Positions 37,308 to 47,058 of a stretch of 64,000 bases of DNA are shown here, in pieces. Where the stretch lies: contig NZ_CP061538.1 of the NCBI RefSeq assembly GCF_014705945.2, positions 1-64,000 of the forward strand, written 5' to 3'. The number at the start of each line of letters is the position of its first letter. Position 1 is the first letter of the stretch. The DNA is from Rothia amarae (GTDB lineage Bacteria > Actinomycetota > Actinomycetes > Actinomycetales > Micrococcaceae). The notes beneath the pieces are model-generated. The model was not told where the DNA came from. It saw only the letters and a list, made by a program, of their open reading frames with translations, and searched no databases. A program made the position numbers and the translations under genes.

Positions 37308-37351
37308 AAAGGCGGGGTTTCAACGTTCATGAACGTTGAAACCCCGCCTTT
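37308..37351 (-). terminator. 44-bp perfect palindrome
   Basis: A perfect palindrome with arms of 22 bp starting AAAGGCGGGGTTTCAACG and no unpaired loop. It lies 10 bp past the end of the decayed dehydrogenase gene on the minus strand, where TTTATTTAC follows, so it looks like that gene's terminator. Confidence 0.82.
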
Positions 37352-37361
37352 ATGCTTTAAT

Positions 37362-38482
37362 CTACAGGACACGCGCGATTGCCCTGCCTGCCGTTCGTCC
37401 GGTAAAGACGCACTGGCCTAAGAAGGTGCCTTCAAGCGTGTTATTAGCCGTGCGCGACCCCGCCGCCGAAGCCCGCAGCCTCCCCCACGGCATAAAGACC
37501 CTCAAGGAAGTTGCCGGTGGTATCAAATGCCTGCGCGTCGAGGTTGGTCTGAATACCACCTAGGGTTTTTGCGGGTGGCCGTCCAGAGCCGAACGGCAAT
37601 AAGCGGACCGTGTCTGGGGTCAAGAAGCTTGTGGGGGCTTTGCCACACGCACCAGCTTGTCGCCAATGTACCGGCGGCTGTTGCGGATGCTCATTACCTG
37701 AACATCCTTGGAATATAGGTTGGTGATTTCGTGCTCGCGGGCGCGTACCTGACGCTCGATGCCTTCAAAGTTCAGCAGATTATCACCGGTCAGCTCGTTC
37801 ATGCCGCGCCCCAACTCTTCAAAGGTGTCAGTAACAATGAAGTCTTCACCGTGGGTTTTGAAGTCTTCAACTGGACCGGGCGCGCCACCACCCAGTCGGG
37901 TCTGCAGCGGACGCCCGTCACGCTTCCGTCGGTGATCATGAGCTCATCCACACGATGGCGGAATTTCAGGATTGCTTTACCCTCGGACGCGGCTGCCCGC
38001 ACTTTGTGGGCGAAGGGCTCGGAGACACCAGTACCGGTGCCCCACGGAACGTGGAAGCGTGGAACCGAGTTTCCGTGTTCTAGTGCGGATGCGCCGCCGC
38101 GCTCTGCCCAGCCTACGACGGGCGTGAACTTCACACCCTGCCCCTGTAACCATGACAGCTTCTCGCCCGCTGCAAATTCAACGTAGGCGCGTCCCCAACG
38201 CTGCGCCCAGGCCTCCTCAGGGAGTTCGCCGTCGAGGCGATCCCAACCTGCTGAGCCCTGTCAGTCCTGCCAGGCTAGCTCGAAGGAGTCTTTAACACCC
38301 AGGCGACGCTGCATGGGGGAGTCCACCAAGAACATGCCACCGAACGACCAGAATGCCTGGCCGCCCAGGTTCTTCTCGTTTTCTTGGTAGATGATTATGA
38401 CCTTTTTGCCGGCGGAAATCAGCTCATTGGCTGCAACCAGGCCGGAGAGTCCGGCACCAACGATAATCGCATCCGCGTGCAT
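37362..38482 (-). pseudogene. FAD-binding dehydrogenase (ketosteroid dehydrogenase-like), decayed
   Basis: The remains of a fumarate-reductase-type FAD dehydrogenase. The N terminus is intact: IIVGAGLSGLVAANELISAGK and then NLGGQAFWSFGGMF. A TGA interrupts the frame just after ELAWQD at about 38260. Reading on gives EEAWAQRWGRAYVEFAAGEK and KFTPVVGWAERGG. A frameshift near 37900 leads to GRGMNELTGDNLLNFEGIER. The C-terminal LEGLYAVGEAAGFGGG and LEGTFLGQCVFTGRTAGRA follow in yet another frame with a stop between them. Part of the middle is missing. Several independent lesions make it a clear pseudogene. Confidence 0.9.
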
Positions 38483-38556
38483 GGTGTTCCTTTGTACGAA
38501 AGTGAAGTGTCACTTAAAGCAGTGGATAACTCTGTCCCGCAGTGAGGCTCTTGCCT

Positions 38557-41500
38557 TTACAAGGCTTTATTAGCGTCCCAGTTTTGCGGGTCAGCTCCTT
38601 TGAGGAAGAAGTCTTTTAAGAGGCGTTCCGCTGCAACATTTTGTTTGAAACGGTTAAGTTGCACATTTTGGCGTTCGAGGTACACCGTAAACTTTGGGTA
38701 ACTAATATCAGCTTTAAGCGCTTGAAGTCGGCCAAAAGAAGTGAGGTCAGCTGCTTCAGCGATACCAAGCTTCAAAATCTCGGATATTTTCTCTTCTGAG
38801 ATTCCGAGCGCTTCGTGAAGTGCTGCCACTCGTTTATTTTGTTGTTGAGACTTATAGAGGTTGAGGTAGTCTCGGAAAGTTCTCTCTTCGTGGATATCGA
38901 TGGAACCATTTTCAAGATCGTTGAGAATGGTTTGAGCGATTTCTTGGTCTTCTTGAGAGAGCGTGGCGTAGGCATTTTGAACCTGGGCACGCAGCTCATC
39001 AATGTACTGGGTAGAGCTATTCTCTTCCCTGAGAGCCTCACGCAGGTTAGTAAAGCGAGATTCCAGGTACTCGTAATCAATACGCAAAGTATCGCGGGCA
39101 ATAGCAAGTGCCGTCAGGTCTAGAGGGATACTTCCTTCGTCCTGGCCTGCATTGTCTGTTGCGTTTTCTCCGTTGGAAAGCTCTTGGAGTCTGGCAAGCA
39201 ACACGTTATAAGTTTCTTCATCAATTTCAACGGTGACTGGTTCCTGGTCAGGGGTATCGTCAAAGGTGTAGGTGTTCTCGCTCCAGGTGAAACCTTGAAG
39301 GCTTGCAGTTTCGATTTTGTTGATGAGTTCTGTGACTGCAGCAGCAAATTTTGAGCGTGCTTCTTTGCCTTCAGGAAGCCTATCGAATCCTTCAAGCCCT
39401 GCTTCTCTGTAGACTGCTTTGATGCGGTCATGGATACCGTTGATTGCGGTCAGGGTCTTAGGCAGGGGGTCAGCAAAGACGTCAGCGGCGCGGTCTCCTG
39501 CGTAGAGGTCGAAAGCATCGGTGATGTTTTGTTCCATGGTGTGCACTCTGCGGAAGTAGATAATCGAGCCAAACGGCTTAAGTGCTGAGTGATTGAAGAT
39601 GCGGTTGGTACGTGAAAATGCTTGCACGAGACCGTCGTACTTGAGCACTTTGTCAAGGTAGAGGGTGTTGACCCATTTGGAGTCGTAACCGGTGAGTAAC
39701 TGGTTGACGACGATGACCATATCGAGCTGTAGCTCAGGCTGATTATCGATGGTGCGGTAGCCCTGCTTATGGGCTAGGCGATCTGCAACGTCTGTTTTGA
39801 AGCTAGCCATATCTTCACGAGAGAAGTGCTGTTGGTAGCGTTCGTTGTAATCGGTGAGGATTTCGCGGATGCCTTGATCGCGCAGGTAGCTTTCTTCATC
39901 ATGTTCTTCACGCTCAGTAAAAATAGAGGTGATTTTGAGGTAAGGTGCCAGTTCTTTGAAAAGGCGGTAGTAGGCGATAGCTTCTTGAACACTGCTTGTG
40001 GCGAGAATAGCGTGGAATTTTCCCGCGACTGAGCGTTCCGGCCAATTGCCGATAATGTGTTTGACTACTTGATCGCGGTGTTCTTCAGATTCCCAGATGT
40101 CCTTATCTGCGTAGTCTTCAATGCCGCGGATGTATTTTCCGTCTTCGTCTTCTCCGCCGGCCCATGGAACCTGTTGTGGGTCCATGAACTTGTCATAAAT
40201 GGCTTTGCGGGATTCGCTCTGCATGATATCAACAATGCTGTTTCTATCTACACCGCCTGCTTGGCGAATGGCGACTGCTTGGCGAAGGTCGGAGTAAGTG
40301 GGCACGCCCTGGGTATTGAAGCCCAGCACGTTGTTGTCGCGCAGACCGAAGGCGATGCTGTAACGGTGGAGTTCGCTGCCGAAGAGTTCGCTGGTGATGG
40401 TGTCTTTGCGTTTGTTTTCGTCGTAGATGGGGGTTCCGGTGAAGCCAATGAAGACTGCATGAGGCAGGCGGTTGTGGACGTCGCGGAACATGGTGCCGAA
40501 GGTGGAGCGGTGGGCTTCATCGACAACGAAGACGATGCGCTGGTTAGAGATTCTTTGAAAGTCTGCTTCGCCTGCGAAGGTGTCTTCTGCACAGAGTCTG
40601 CCGAGCTTGTGCAGGGAGGTGATGATGAGCGTTTTGCCGGTATCCTTGAGGTCTCTCAACAGGAGGGCAGTACTGGCTGGGCGGTGGAGCTCTACGTTGT
40701 CATCTGCGAAGTTCTTGTATTCCTTCTCAGACTGTTCTGAGAGTTCGATACGGTCGAGTACAAAGACAACTTTGTCTGCGAGGCCTTCTCGGGCAAGCAG
40801 CGCCGCTGATTTGAAGGACGACATGGTTTTGCCTGAGCCTGTGGTGTGCCAGATATAGCCACCTTTTTGGGTGTTGCGGGTCCAGTCTTCAGGATGCACG
40901 CGGTTGATTTCACCGAGTTTGCTGATAATCGATTGGACGGCGTGGATTTGGTAGGGGCGTAGGACCTTGAGAACACCGTCGCCGCTATCTGCAATCATGA
41001 AATCACCGATGAGCTGATGTGACTGGGGAATGCCGAGGAACGATGAGGCGTTGTCTGCCCAGTTATCGTAGTATTCGTTGTTTGCCCGTGACCATTTGAA
41101 CTGGAAGTTCTTGTTGAAGTCATCTGCACTGGCTGGCCGTGCGAAGTAAACGAGTTCTTCGGGGGTCATTGCTACGAAGGTTTGCACCGTGTTCATGATG
41201 CCGGTGTAGACGCCCTGCTGCATGTATTTACGGATCTGCCAGATGGCTTCTTCGGTGCTGTGCCCGTGGTTTTTGAGTTCTACGTGAATGAGCGGTAGAC
41301 CCCAGATCAGTAGAACGATATCGCCGCGCCGGTTACGGTCTTCTTGGATGTGCCGGGCGAATTTGGGCTGCTGGGCGATTTGGTAGGTGGAGTCGCCGCC
41401 TGCGATTTGGCGGGGGTCGAAGATTTGTAGTTGGACGGGTTTGCCGTGGTTGACGGTGTCTTGCGGGTTATCACGGACCAGCTCTATATATTTGCCCTGA

Positions 41501-41763
41501 AGGAGCTGGTGCATGGCGCTGGGGTCCGTAATACCCTTGAGGTGCTCTACGAGGGTTTTCTTTTCGGAGTCAGATAGGGGCACACCGTTGAGGCGGTACT
41601 CCTGCTGGTTGTTCTCGAAGAGGATGCGCGCCCAGTTGTCGATGAGGTCTTGTTCGGTGGGGTTTTTGAGGACGCCGCCGCTCCACCTGTTTTTGGTGCA
41701 CAGGCGGGTGACGAGGGCTTCTTCAAATTCTGCTTCGTTGGCGAACTGTAGGGGCTGAGTCAT
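38557..41763 (-). CDS. hsdR: type I restriction enzyme, R subunit
   Basis: The motor and nuclease subunit of a type I restriction-modification complex, which translocates and cuts unmethylated foreign DNA. Of 1068 residues, the N-terminal nuclease shows D148, E162 and K164 in RGDIVLLIW and IHVELKNHG. The helicase domain has Walker A HTTGSGKT (about 309-313), VVDEAHRSTFG and the later motif AFSRTNRIFNH. The C-terminal part is helical and binds the M/S core. AGGATT precedes the ATG. It is the last gene of hsdM-hsdS-hsdR. Confidence 0.96.
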   Translation of the reverse strand: MTQPLQFANEAEFEEALVTRLCTKNRWSGGVLKNPTEQDLIDNWARILFENNQQEYRLNGVPLSDSEKKTLVEHLKGITDPSAMHQLLQGKYIELVRDNPQDTVNHGKPVQLQIFDPRQIAGGDSTYQIAQQPKFARHIQEDRNRRGDIVLLIWGLPLIHVELKNHGHSTEEAIWQIRKYMQQGVYTGIMNTVQTFVAMTPEELVYFARPASADDFNKNFQFKWSRANNEYYDNWADNASSFLGIPQSHQLIGDFMIADSGDGVLKVLRPYQIHAVQSIISKLGEINRVHPEDWTRNTQKGGYIWHTTGSGKTMSSFKSAALLAREGLADKVVFVLDRIELSEQSEKEYKNFADDNVELHRPASTALLLRDLKDTGKTLIITSLHKLGRLCAEDTFAGEADFQRISNQRIVFVVDEAHRSTFGTMFRDVHNRLPHAVFIGFTGTPIYDENKRKDTITSELFGSELHRYSIAFGLRDNNVLGFNTQGVPTYSDLRQAVAIRQAGGVDRNSIVDIMQSESRKAIYDKFMDPQQVPWAGGEDEDGKYIRGIEDYADKDIWESEEHRDQVVKHIIGNWPERSVAGKFHAILATSSVQEAIAYYRLFKELAPYLKITSIFTEREEHDEESYLRDQGIREILTDYNERYQQHFSREDMASFKTDVADRLAHKQGYRTIDNQPELQLDMVIVVNQLLTGYDSKWVNTLYLDKVLKYDGLVQAFSRTNRIFNHSALKPFGSIIYFRRVHTMEQNITDAFDLYAGDRAADVFADPLPKTLTAINGIHDRIKAVYREAGLEGFDRLPEGKEARSKFAAAVTELINKIETASLQGFTWSENTYTFDDTPDQEPVTVEIDEETYNVLLARLQELSNGENATDNAGQDEGSIPLDLTALAIARDTLRIDYEYLESRFTNLREALREENSSTQYIDELRAQVQNAYATLSQEDQEIAQTILNDLENGSIDIHEERTFRDYLNLYKSQQQNKRVAALHEALGISEEKISEILKLGIAEAADLTSFGRLQALKADISYPKFTVYLERQNVQLNRFKQNVAAERLLKDFFLKGADPQNWDANKAL

Positions 41764-41771
41764 GGGGAATC

Positions 41772-42998
41772 CTAAACGAACATCTTAGCGAGGAAGGCGG
41801 TTTTGAGCTGGGTGAGCTTGGCGAGTTTGGCTTCTTCAAGCTCAATGAGTTTATCGAGCTGGCGGAAATAGGAGCCGATGGCGGCTTGTTCTTCGTAAGA
41901 GGGTATAGAGACTGGGTATTCTCGGATGTCAGTTAGGGAAAGATGCGGTACCGCAGTTTCTGTTTTTGACTCGCGTATATACTCAAGAAAGCGAAGACGA
42001 AAAGCCTGGTATAAAAATTCTTGGTCTATATCTTTATTGGAACGTAGCCTTGTTACACGTTGTACGAGTAGGGCAGGTAAATGCTTTTTTTGGATTTTTG
42101 CCATGCTCTTACCGATAAGAGCACCATCCATTTGAAGTAAAATATCGTTTTCTTCCAATAGGTAGCGTTCTATACCTTTTGAGCTTTCCCAGAATTCAGA
42201 ATTAGCATCTGAATCGTCAACATAACCTCTTTTAACGTTGATTCCTCGAATCAATCGAATTCCTGAAGCTTCAAATTTTTCACTAGGGAAGGGAAAACCA
42301 GTCAGTGTGTCTGCCAGATACTCAATTGAAGTTTGTTCCCAATTACCCGTAAAACCTTCAAAACGAATCTCAGGCACGGACGCACCATCCTGCGGGAACA
42401 TCTTGACCAGCATAGTCTGCTTAAGGCTTTTAAGTTGCCCCGCTGTATCTTTGAGGCCATTTATTTGATTATCAACGTGCCGGAAAAAAGAATTGATCTT
42501 AGTCTGTTCGACAGGGCTAGGAACGGAAACTGTAAGGCTTCTAATGTCATCATTTTTTAGATGGACAATAACGTTACCTTGTGACTTACTCATAAGGTCT
42601 TTAGAGGCAACTCCGTAAGTCAAAGATGAAGCTAAAAATGTGGGGTTCAGCTTTGCATTAGGTCGGATGATGTTCAGGTCGCTACCAAGAATAAGCCCTG
42701 GTCTGATAACAGCCGAAGCGCGGGCAATATCTTCAGGAGTCTCACCGGAAGCAGGGACAACTACCTCATTACCAGCGCTGATAACCGAATCTTGGATTGG
42801 GTGTACAAAGGTATCTACCTGGTCTATCTCAAGCTCGAAATTAGTGTATAGACGTCCATAGAGAACAACCGGGGTGCCAGTTTTGACTACATCATTTTTT
42901 GAGTAACCGCGTCCCTTGGAATAGGTAGCATTCTGCTCTAAATCAAATAGTTCCCAATCGTCTTGTTCAGATATGAAACGAATCTCCGGTGTCGACAT
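41772..42998 (-). CDS. hsdS: type I restriction enzyme, specificity subunit
   Basis: A 408-residue specificity subunit that selects the DNA target for both methylation and restriction. It has two target-recognition domains, each followed by a conserved helix: PVEQTKINSFFRHVDNQI with LKQTMLVKMFPQDG in the middle, and YEEQAAIGSYFRQLDKLIEL with LKTAFLAKMFV at the end. Its start overlaps the hsdM stop by one base. The recognised bipartite sequence cannot be predicted here. The base composition of the recognition domains is somewhat more AT-rich than the conserved helices, normal for these modules. Confidence 0.94.
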   Translation of the reverse strand: MSTPEIRFISEQDDWELFDLEQNATYSKGRGYSKNDVVKTGTPVVLYGRLYTNFELEIDQVDTFVHPIQDSVISAGNEVVVPASGETPEDIARASAVIRPGLILGSDLNIIRPNAKLNPTFLASSLTYGVASKDLMSKSQGNVIVHLKNDDIRSLTVSVPSPVEQTKINSFFRHVDNQINGLKDTAGQLKSLKQTMLVKMFPQDGASVPEIRFEGFTGNWEQTSIEYLADTLTGFPFPSEKFEASGIRLIRGINVKRGYVDDSDANSEFWESSKGIERYLLEENDILLQMDGALIGKSMAKIQKKHLPALLVQRVTRLRSNKDIDQEFLYQAFRLRFLEYIRESKTETAVPHLSLTDIREYPVSIPSYEEQAAIGSYFRQLDKLIELEEAKLAKLTQLKTAFLAKMFV

Positions 42999-45595
42999 TA
43001 GTTCTTACCCCTAAACATGTCAGCCAGTGCAGCAATACCCTTCATGTCGGCATCCGAACCAGTTAGCTTGCCCATCAGCGTTGCCAGTTCTGCTTGGGTG
43101 CTCTCAATCTGAGTGTTTACCTCTTCTAAGGTCGTGGCGTACTTTGACTCTAATGCCAGCAGAGCATCAATGAGCCGGCTTAGCACTACACCGGGCACCG
43201 CAAAGAACTGCTCCACCATGCCCGTAATCCACTGGGCATGCAAAAGCTCCATCACCTGCTCGTCCGTCAAAGAAGCAATAGCGGTAATAGTCTTGCCCTC
43301 AAGCTCATTCTCAGCGGTTTTTAGATCCTTAGCCGTCTTTGCTTGATTTTCAAGAGCCTTAGCCGCGCTGACCAGCGTCTCGTTCAAAGAACCTTCAGTA
43401 ACCTCTTCACGGTTCTTCTTCAAACTCTTGGCGTAAGCCTTAACCGCAGCCGCAGCAAAAGCGTCGCCCTTAGCATTCACCAAAGAAACATCGCCCTGCT
43501 CATAATCCTCTTCATCTACAGACTCAAACAGTTCAGCCAAACGGGCTGCTAACACGGCGTTCTTTTCGCGAAGCTCTTGAATGGCTTCTAGATCATCAGC
43601 CAACAAGACTTTCTGCACTAGCTCAAAGTCAAAAACTTTACCCAGCCAGCCGTCCTGTACCTCAACCTTCTGCTTGTTCTTGGTCTTCACAACCATGTTG
43701 GGCACAACCTCACGCGTAGCATCCCAACCCTCACGCTTGATGACTTCAAGGTCATTCTCAATACCCGCCCAAGCGTTCGCAAAATGCTGATATACCTCAT
43801 AATCATCAACCAGAGACACCCCTGCCAGACGGTCAAAAATCTCAGCTCGAATATCAGCCTCAACAGTCAACAAATCAACAGCATGAAGATTTTCAATCAA
43901 GCGAGTGTGCAAAGCCCCCTCAAAACCCTCAAAAGCCTCAGTAAAAGCCTGTGTAAAATCAGCTACAGACTCGTGCGCTTGCACTGCCGACGTTATTTCA
44001 ACACCATCACGAACCTGAGAATGAGTGGGGCTAATCTGCTCAAAAATAGATTCGCGCAGGCCGGGAAGACTCGTCCAATAATCCTTGAAGTAATCTAGCT
44101 CGCGGTGAGGGATTCCACCAAACATAGTCGAGAAAATATCAAAGTACTCAGCATCCTCAGACGAATCCACATAGCGAGGAATATTGAGGTTATAGTCATT
44201 CTCACGAATCTCATCACGAGACACCACCCTCGAATACTTCTCAACATCACGGCGCTCAATGACCGTATCAACAATCTTGCGAACATCACGCGGGCGCAGA
44301 TCGTTCTTAGTGCCAGCCTTCACAAAACCCTTAGAGGCATCAACAAACAGCACACCCGTATTAGCAGAACGCTTTTTCTTCAACACCATCACAATGGTCG
44401 AAATACCCGTACCAAAGAAAATATTTGCCGGCAGACCAATAACAGCCTCAATATTGTTCTTCTCAATCAAATGACGACGAATCTTTTCTTCTTCGCCACC
44501 GCGAAAGAGTACACCATGCGGCAAAATAATCGTCATAATGCCGTCATCCTTGAGGTGATAAAGCTCGTGCAAGAGGAAGGCATAATCAGCCTTCGTCTCA
44601 GGCGCAAGACCATACTCTGTAAAACGAGGGTCGCTCTGAGCTTGATCACGATCCCACTTAGCCGAATAAGGAGGGTTAGATACCACAGCATCAACCCGCA
44701 AGAGATTGTAGTTGTCGTACTTATCAATCATCGGCCAGTCTTGATCCAAAGAATCACCGCGACGGGTCACGATATTAGAAGCCTCCATGCCACGCATCAC
44801 TAGATTCATGCGAGTGAGGTTATAAGCATCCTGTTTCAGCTCCTGCGCATAATAACGAATACTTCCAGCCCTACCCGCACGCCGTTCGACAGCCTGGCCA
44901 ATATTCAGAAGCAAGGAGCCAGAACCCGAAGTCGGGTCATAAATCTCAATAGCATCGCGTTCAGCCACATGATGAGCCACAATTTCAGCCATCGCCAAAG
45001 CCACCGTATGCGGAGTATAAAACTCACCGTTTTTCTTACCCGCATTCGCTGCAAACTTGCCAATCAAATACTCATAGACATATCCCAAGATGTCATAGTC
45101 AGCACCTGATCCGGTGGGTACGTCCTTAATGACGTTCATAATCGCACGCAGCTTCTTTGCCTGTGCCGAAGCGTTATCACCCAGCTTGCGAATACTAGAG
45201 AGAAAAGACGCAAAAATATCCTTATAAAGATGCTGATGCGCCGGGTGCACTGAAGCATCAAATCGGCGCAGACCTTCAGAAATATCAGCTACATCTAGTG
45301 TGGCTCGCTTAGACAACCACGACTCAAAGAGATCCTCATACGCAATGTAGTAGCCGAGGTTATCGCGTGCGTTCGTGAAGTAAATGTGAGAGTTAGCTTC
45401 AGAAGCGTTGGTTAGTTCGACTGGCAGCTCTTCTGCAGGAACCCCATTGTCAATGAAGTACTCAACTTCTTTATCAGAGAGGTACTTATAAAAGAGAAAC
45501 CCCAGGATAAAATCCTTATAGTCCGTGGCATCTAGGCTACCCCGCATCTCATTCGCAGCGGTCCAAATGCTATTAGCAAGCTGTCTCTTATCCAC
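42998..45595 (-). CDS. hsdM: type I restriction enzyme, methyltransferase subunit (long form)
   Basis: The N6-adenine methyltransferase subunit. The N-terminal helical domain begins with LANSIWTAANEMRGSLDATD. The SAM-binding motif DPTSGSGSLLLNIG lies at 220-233 and the catalytic motif NPPY at 307-310. At 865 residues it is much longer than typical HsdM of about 500. The additional C-terminal part (after about 520) is charged and coiled-coil rich and ends with ALESKYATTLEEVNTQIEST and similar heptads. It opens the hsdMSR operon. Long HsdM forms are known in Gram-positive bacteria. Confidence 0.95.
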   Translation of the reverse strand: MDKRQLANSIWTAANEMRGSLDATDYKDFILGFLFYKYLSDKEVEYFIDNGVPAEELPVELTNASEANSHIYFTNARDNLGYYIAYEDLFESWLSKRATLDVADISEGLRRFDASVHPAHQHLYKDIFASFLSSIRKLGDNASAQAKKLRAIMNVIKDVPTGSGADYDILGYVYEYLIGKFAANAGKKNGEFYTPHTVALAMAEIVAHHVAERDAIEIYDPTSGSGSLLLNIGQAVERRAGRAGSIRYYAQELKQDAYNLTRMNLVMRGMEASNIVTRRGDSLDQDWPMIDKYDNYNLLRVDAVVSNPPYSAKWDRDQAQSDPRFTEYGLAPETKADYAFLLHELYHLKDDGIMTIILPHGVLFRGGEEEKIRRHLIEKNNIEAVIGLPANIFFGTGISTIVMVLKKKRSANTGVLFVDASKGFVKAGTKNDLRPRDVRKIVDTVIERRDVEKYSRVVSRDEIRENDYNLNIPRYVDSSEDAEYFDIFSTMFGGIPHRELDYFKDYWTSLPGLRESIFEQISPTHSQVRDGVEITSAVQAHESVADFTQAFTEAFEGFEGALHTRLIENLHAVDLLTVEADIRAEIFDRLAGVSLVDDYEVYQHFANAWAGIENDLEVIKREGWDATREVVPNMVVKTKNKQKVEVQDGWLGKVFDFELVQKVLLADDLEAIQELREKNAVLAARLAELFESVDEEDYEQGDVSLVNAKGDAFAAAAVKAYAKSLKKNREEVTEGSLNETLVSAAKALENQAKTAKDLKTAENELEGKTITAIASLTDEQVMELLHAQWITGMVEQFFAVPGVVLSRLIDALLALESKYATTLEEVNTQIESTQAELATLMGKLTGSDADMKGIAALADMFRGKN

Positions 45596-45688
45596 AGGAA
45601 ATTCTCTTTTACGTGTTGGTATCTACGGTTTCTTCCATCGTAGTGAACTGAGATAGATTTCTCCTCTTGTAATAAGGTGGGGATAAAT

Positions 45689-45723
45689 ATCTCCCCCGCC
45701 CTCATAACGAGAGCGGGGGAGAT
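45689..45723 (-). terminator. hairpin after the shikimate dehydrogenase gene
   Basis: Stem ATCTCCCCCGC with GCGGGGGAGAT, 22 bp past the aroE stop on the minus strand. It separates aroE from hsdM; the region 45596-45688 must hold the hsd promoter. Confidence 0.78.
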
Positions 45724-45745
45724 GTTCAACTGAGTAGCGCGAAAG

Positions 45746-46585
45746 CTAGTTAGCTTGTGCCTCTGCTTCTTCCACTAGTTCCGCAGAAACTTCCACCCCG
45801 GTGTAAAGCTTAAACTGCTCAGCCGCCTGGAGTGCAGCCACCTCGCCGCCGGTAATGACCTCCTTACCTGCCGCGCGTCCAGCCTGAATGAGGGGAGTCT
45901 CAACGGGCATAGCGACGACGTCGAACACTACCTCCGCCGCCTCAATGGTGGGCTGGGGGAAGGCAAGGGTGTCTTTCTCTGGACCACCTTCCATTCCAAG
46001 AGGGGTTACATTCACAATTACAGGAGCTGTTAAAGAACCCACTTCAGGCATCCAGTCATAGCCATACTGTTGAGCTAGCTCTTTACCCGCCTGCTCATTA
46101 CGCGCCACAATCGTGCCCCGCTTGAACCCGGCGTCATAAAAAGCACCTGCCACAGCGCGCGCCATACCGCCAGAACCCTGCAAAATGAAGGGAAGAGACG
46201 GGGCAACATTATGAGCTTTCAGAAGGGAGGCAACCGCAATCACGTCGGTGTTGTACGCATGGAGATAGCCATCAGTATTCACAATCGTGTTGACTGCACC
46301 AATGACAGACGCTGAATGGTCCACCTCATTCACCAGAGGAATAACAGCCTGCTTGAACGGCATGGAAACGGAACAACCACGAATGCCGAGCGCGCGCACA
46401 CCGCCGATTGCAGCCTCAATATCTGAAGTAGTCATTGCCTTGTAAAGAAAATCAAGCCCGAACTTTTCATAGAGATAGTTGTGGAACTTAATGCCGTGAT
46501 TCGACGGGCGCCCCGAGAGCGAAATGCATACGGTGGTATCCCGGTTGAGTGGCGGGCGTGAAGTATTGTTGTGGGAATTATCCAT
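45746..46585 (-). CDS. shikimate dehydrogenase family protein
   Basis: A 279-residue NADP-dependent dehydrogenase of the shikimate dehydrogenase family. The substrate-side residues appear in ISLSGRPSNHG and the catalytic Lys in VSMPFKQAVI. The segment GAVNTIVNTDGYLHAYNTD and the nucleotide loop LQGSGGMARAVAGAF are typical. SLSGRPSN differs from the SLSPxxHN of classic AroE, so it may be one of the AroE-like paralogues with a different or broader substrate. It starts 11 bp after the glutaredoxin-like gene, so the two are co-transcribed. Confidence 0.85.
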   Translation of the reverse strand: MDNSHNNTSRPPLNRDTTVCISLSGRPSNHGIKFHNYLYEKFGLDFLYKAMTTSDIEAAIGGVRALGIRGCSVSMPFKQAVIPLVNEVDHSASVIGAVNTIVNTDGYLHAYNTDVIAVASLLKAHNVAPSLPFILQGSGGMARAVAGAFYDAGFKRGTIVARNEQAGKELAQQYGYDWMPEVGSLTAPVIVNVTPLGMEGGPEKDTLAFPQPTIEAAEVVFDVVAMPVETPLIQAGRAAGKEVITGGEVAALQAAEQFKLYTGVEVSAELVEEAEAQAN

Positions 46586-46596
46586 GGAAATAACGC

Positions 46597-46899
46597 CTAC
46601 TTCTTTGACTTCTCGATCATCAGGGACACAATTTTCGGTGCTTTGGAAGATGAAGCTACAAAAGACTTCTCAGAATTAGTCACTGTAGGTACCACGGCGT
46701 TGCCATCATTGACAGACTTGACGAATGCCTCGGCGTCGGCGTCCTCCCAAATATTCACCCAGGTAGCGTCATCGCCAGTCTCACCCAGGCCAGAATCCAA
46801 TGCCTCGCAGAAAGGGCAACCGGGGCGCCAATAAATAACCACTCCGCCGTCTTCAATGACCTTCTCAGCTTCAGCCTGTGTTGCTTGTGCGCGTTCCAT
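46597..46899 (-). CDS. glutaredoxin-like / mycoredoxin-like protein
   Basis: A 100-residue thioredoxin-fold redox protein. The active site reads YWRPGCPFCEAL (C-P-F-C), and the cis-Pro is in NAVVPTVT. Actinobacteria lack glutathione, so proteins of this kind usually work with mycothiol, a point from family knowledge. GGAGATTTCTTC precedes the ATG at 46899, a good ribosome binding site. The final AlaSerSerSer-Lys stretch is less conserved. It forms an operon with the shikimate dehydrogenase-like gene. Confidence 0.82.
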   Translation of the reverse strand: MERAQATQAEAEKVIEDGGVVIYWRPGCPFCEALDSGLGETGDDATWVNIWEDADAEAFVKSVNDGNAVVPTVTNSEKSFVASSSKAPKIVSLMIEKSKK

Positions 46900-47010
46900 G
46901 AAGAAATCTCCTCTAATGAGTTGTATCTAGTCCATTTCTAAGCCTAGTATCCGTTCGGAAAAGGAAAAATGCTTTAAATACCACGCGGTACTCCGCCTCG
47001 TTAAAACAAG

Positions 47011-47041
47011 AGGTGGTACTCCCTCGAAGGGAGCACCACCT
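47011..47041 (-). terminator. terminator after the CsbD-like gene
   Basis: Stem AGGTGGTACTCCCT with AGGGAGCACCACCT (one mismatch); CTTGTTTTAACG follows on the minus strand. Confidence 0.8.
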
Positions 47042-47058
47042 AAATAAAAGAGGCGAAC

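Noticed and set aside
40057-40740. Plus-strand frame inside hsdR
   Set aside because: Antisense to the conserved helicase domain, no start signal.
38557-45595. hsdMSR as part of a prophage or other mobile element
   Set aside because: No integrase, transposase, phage gene or attachment repeat was found around it.
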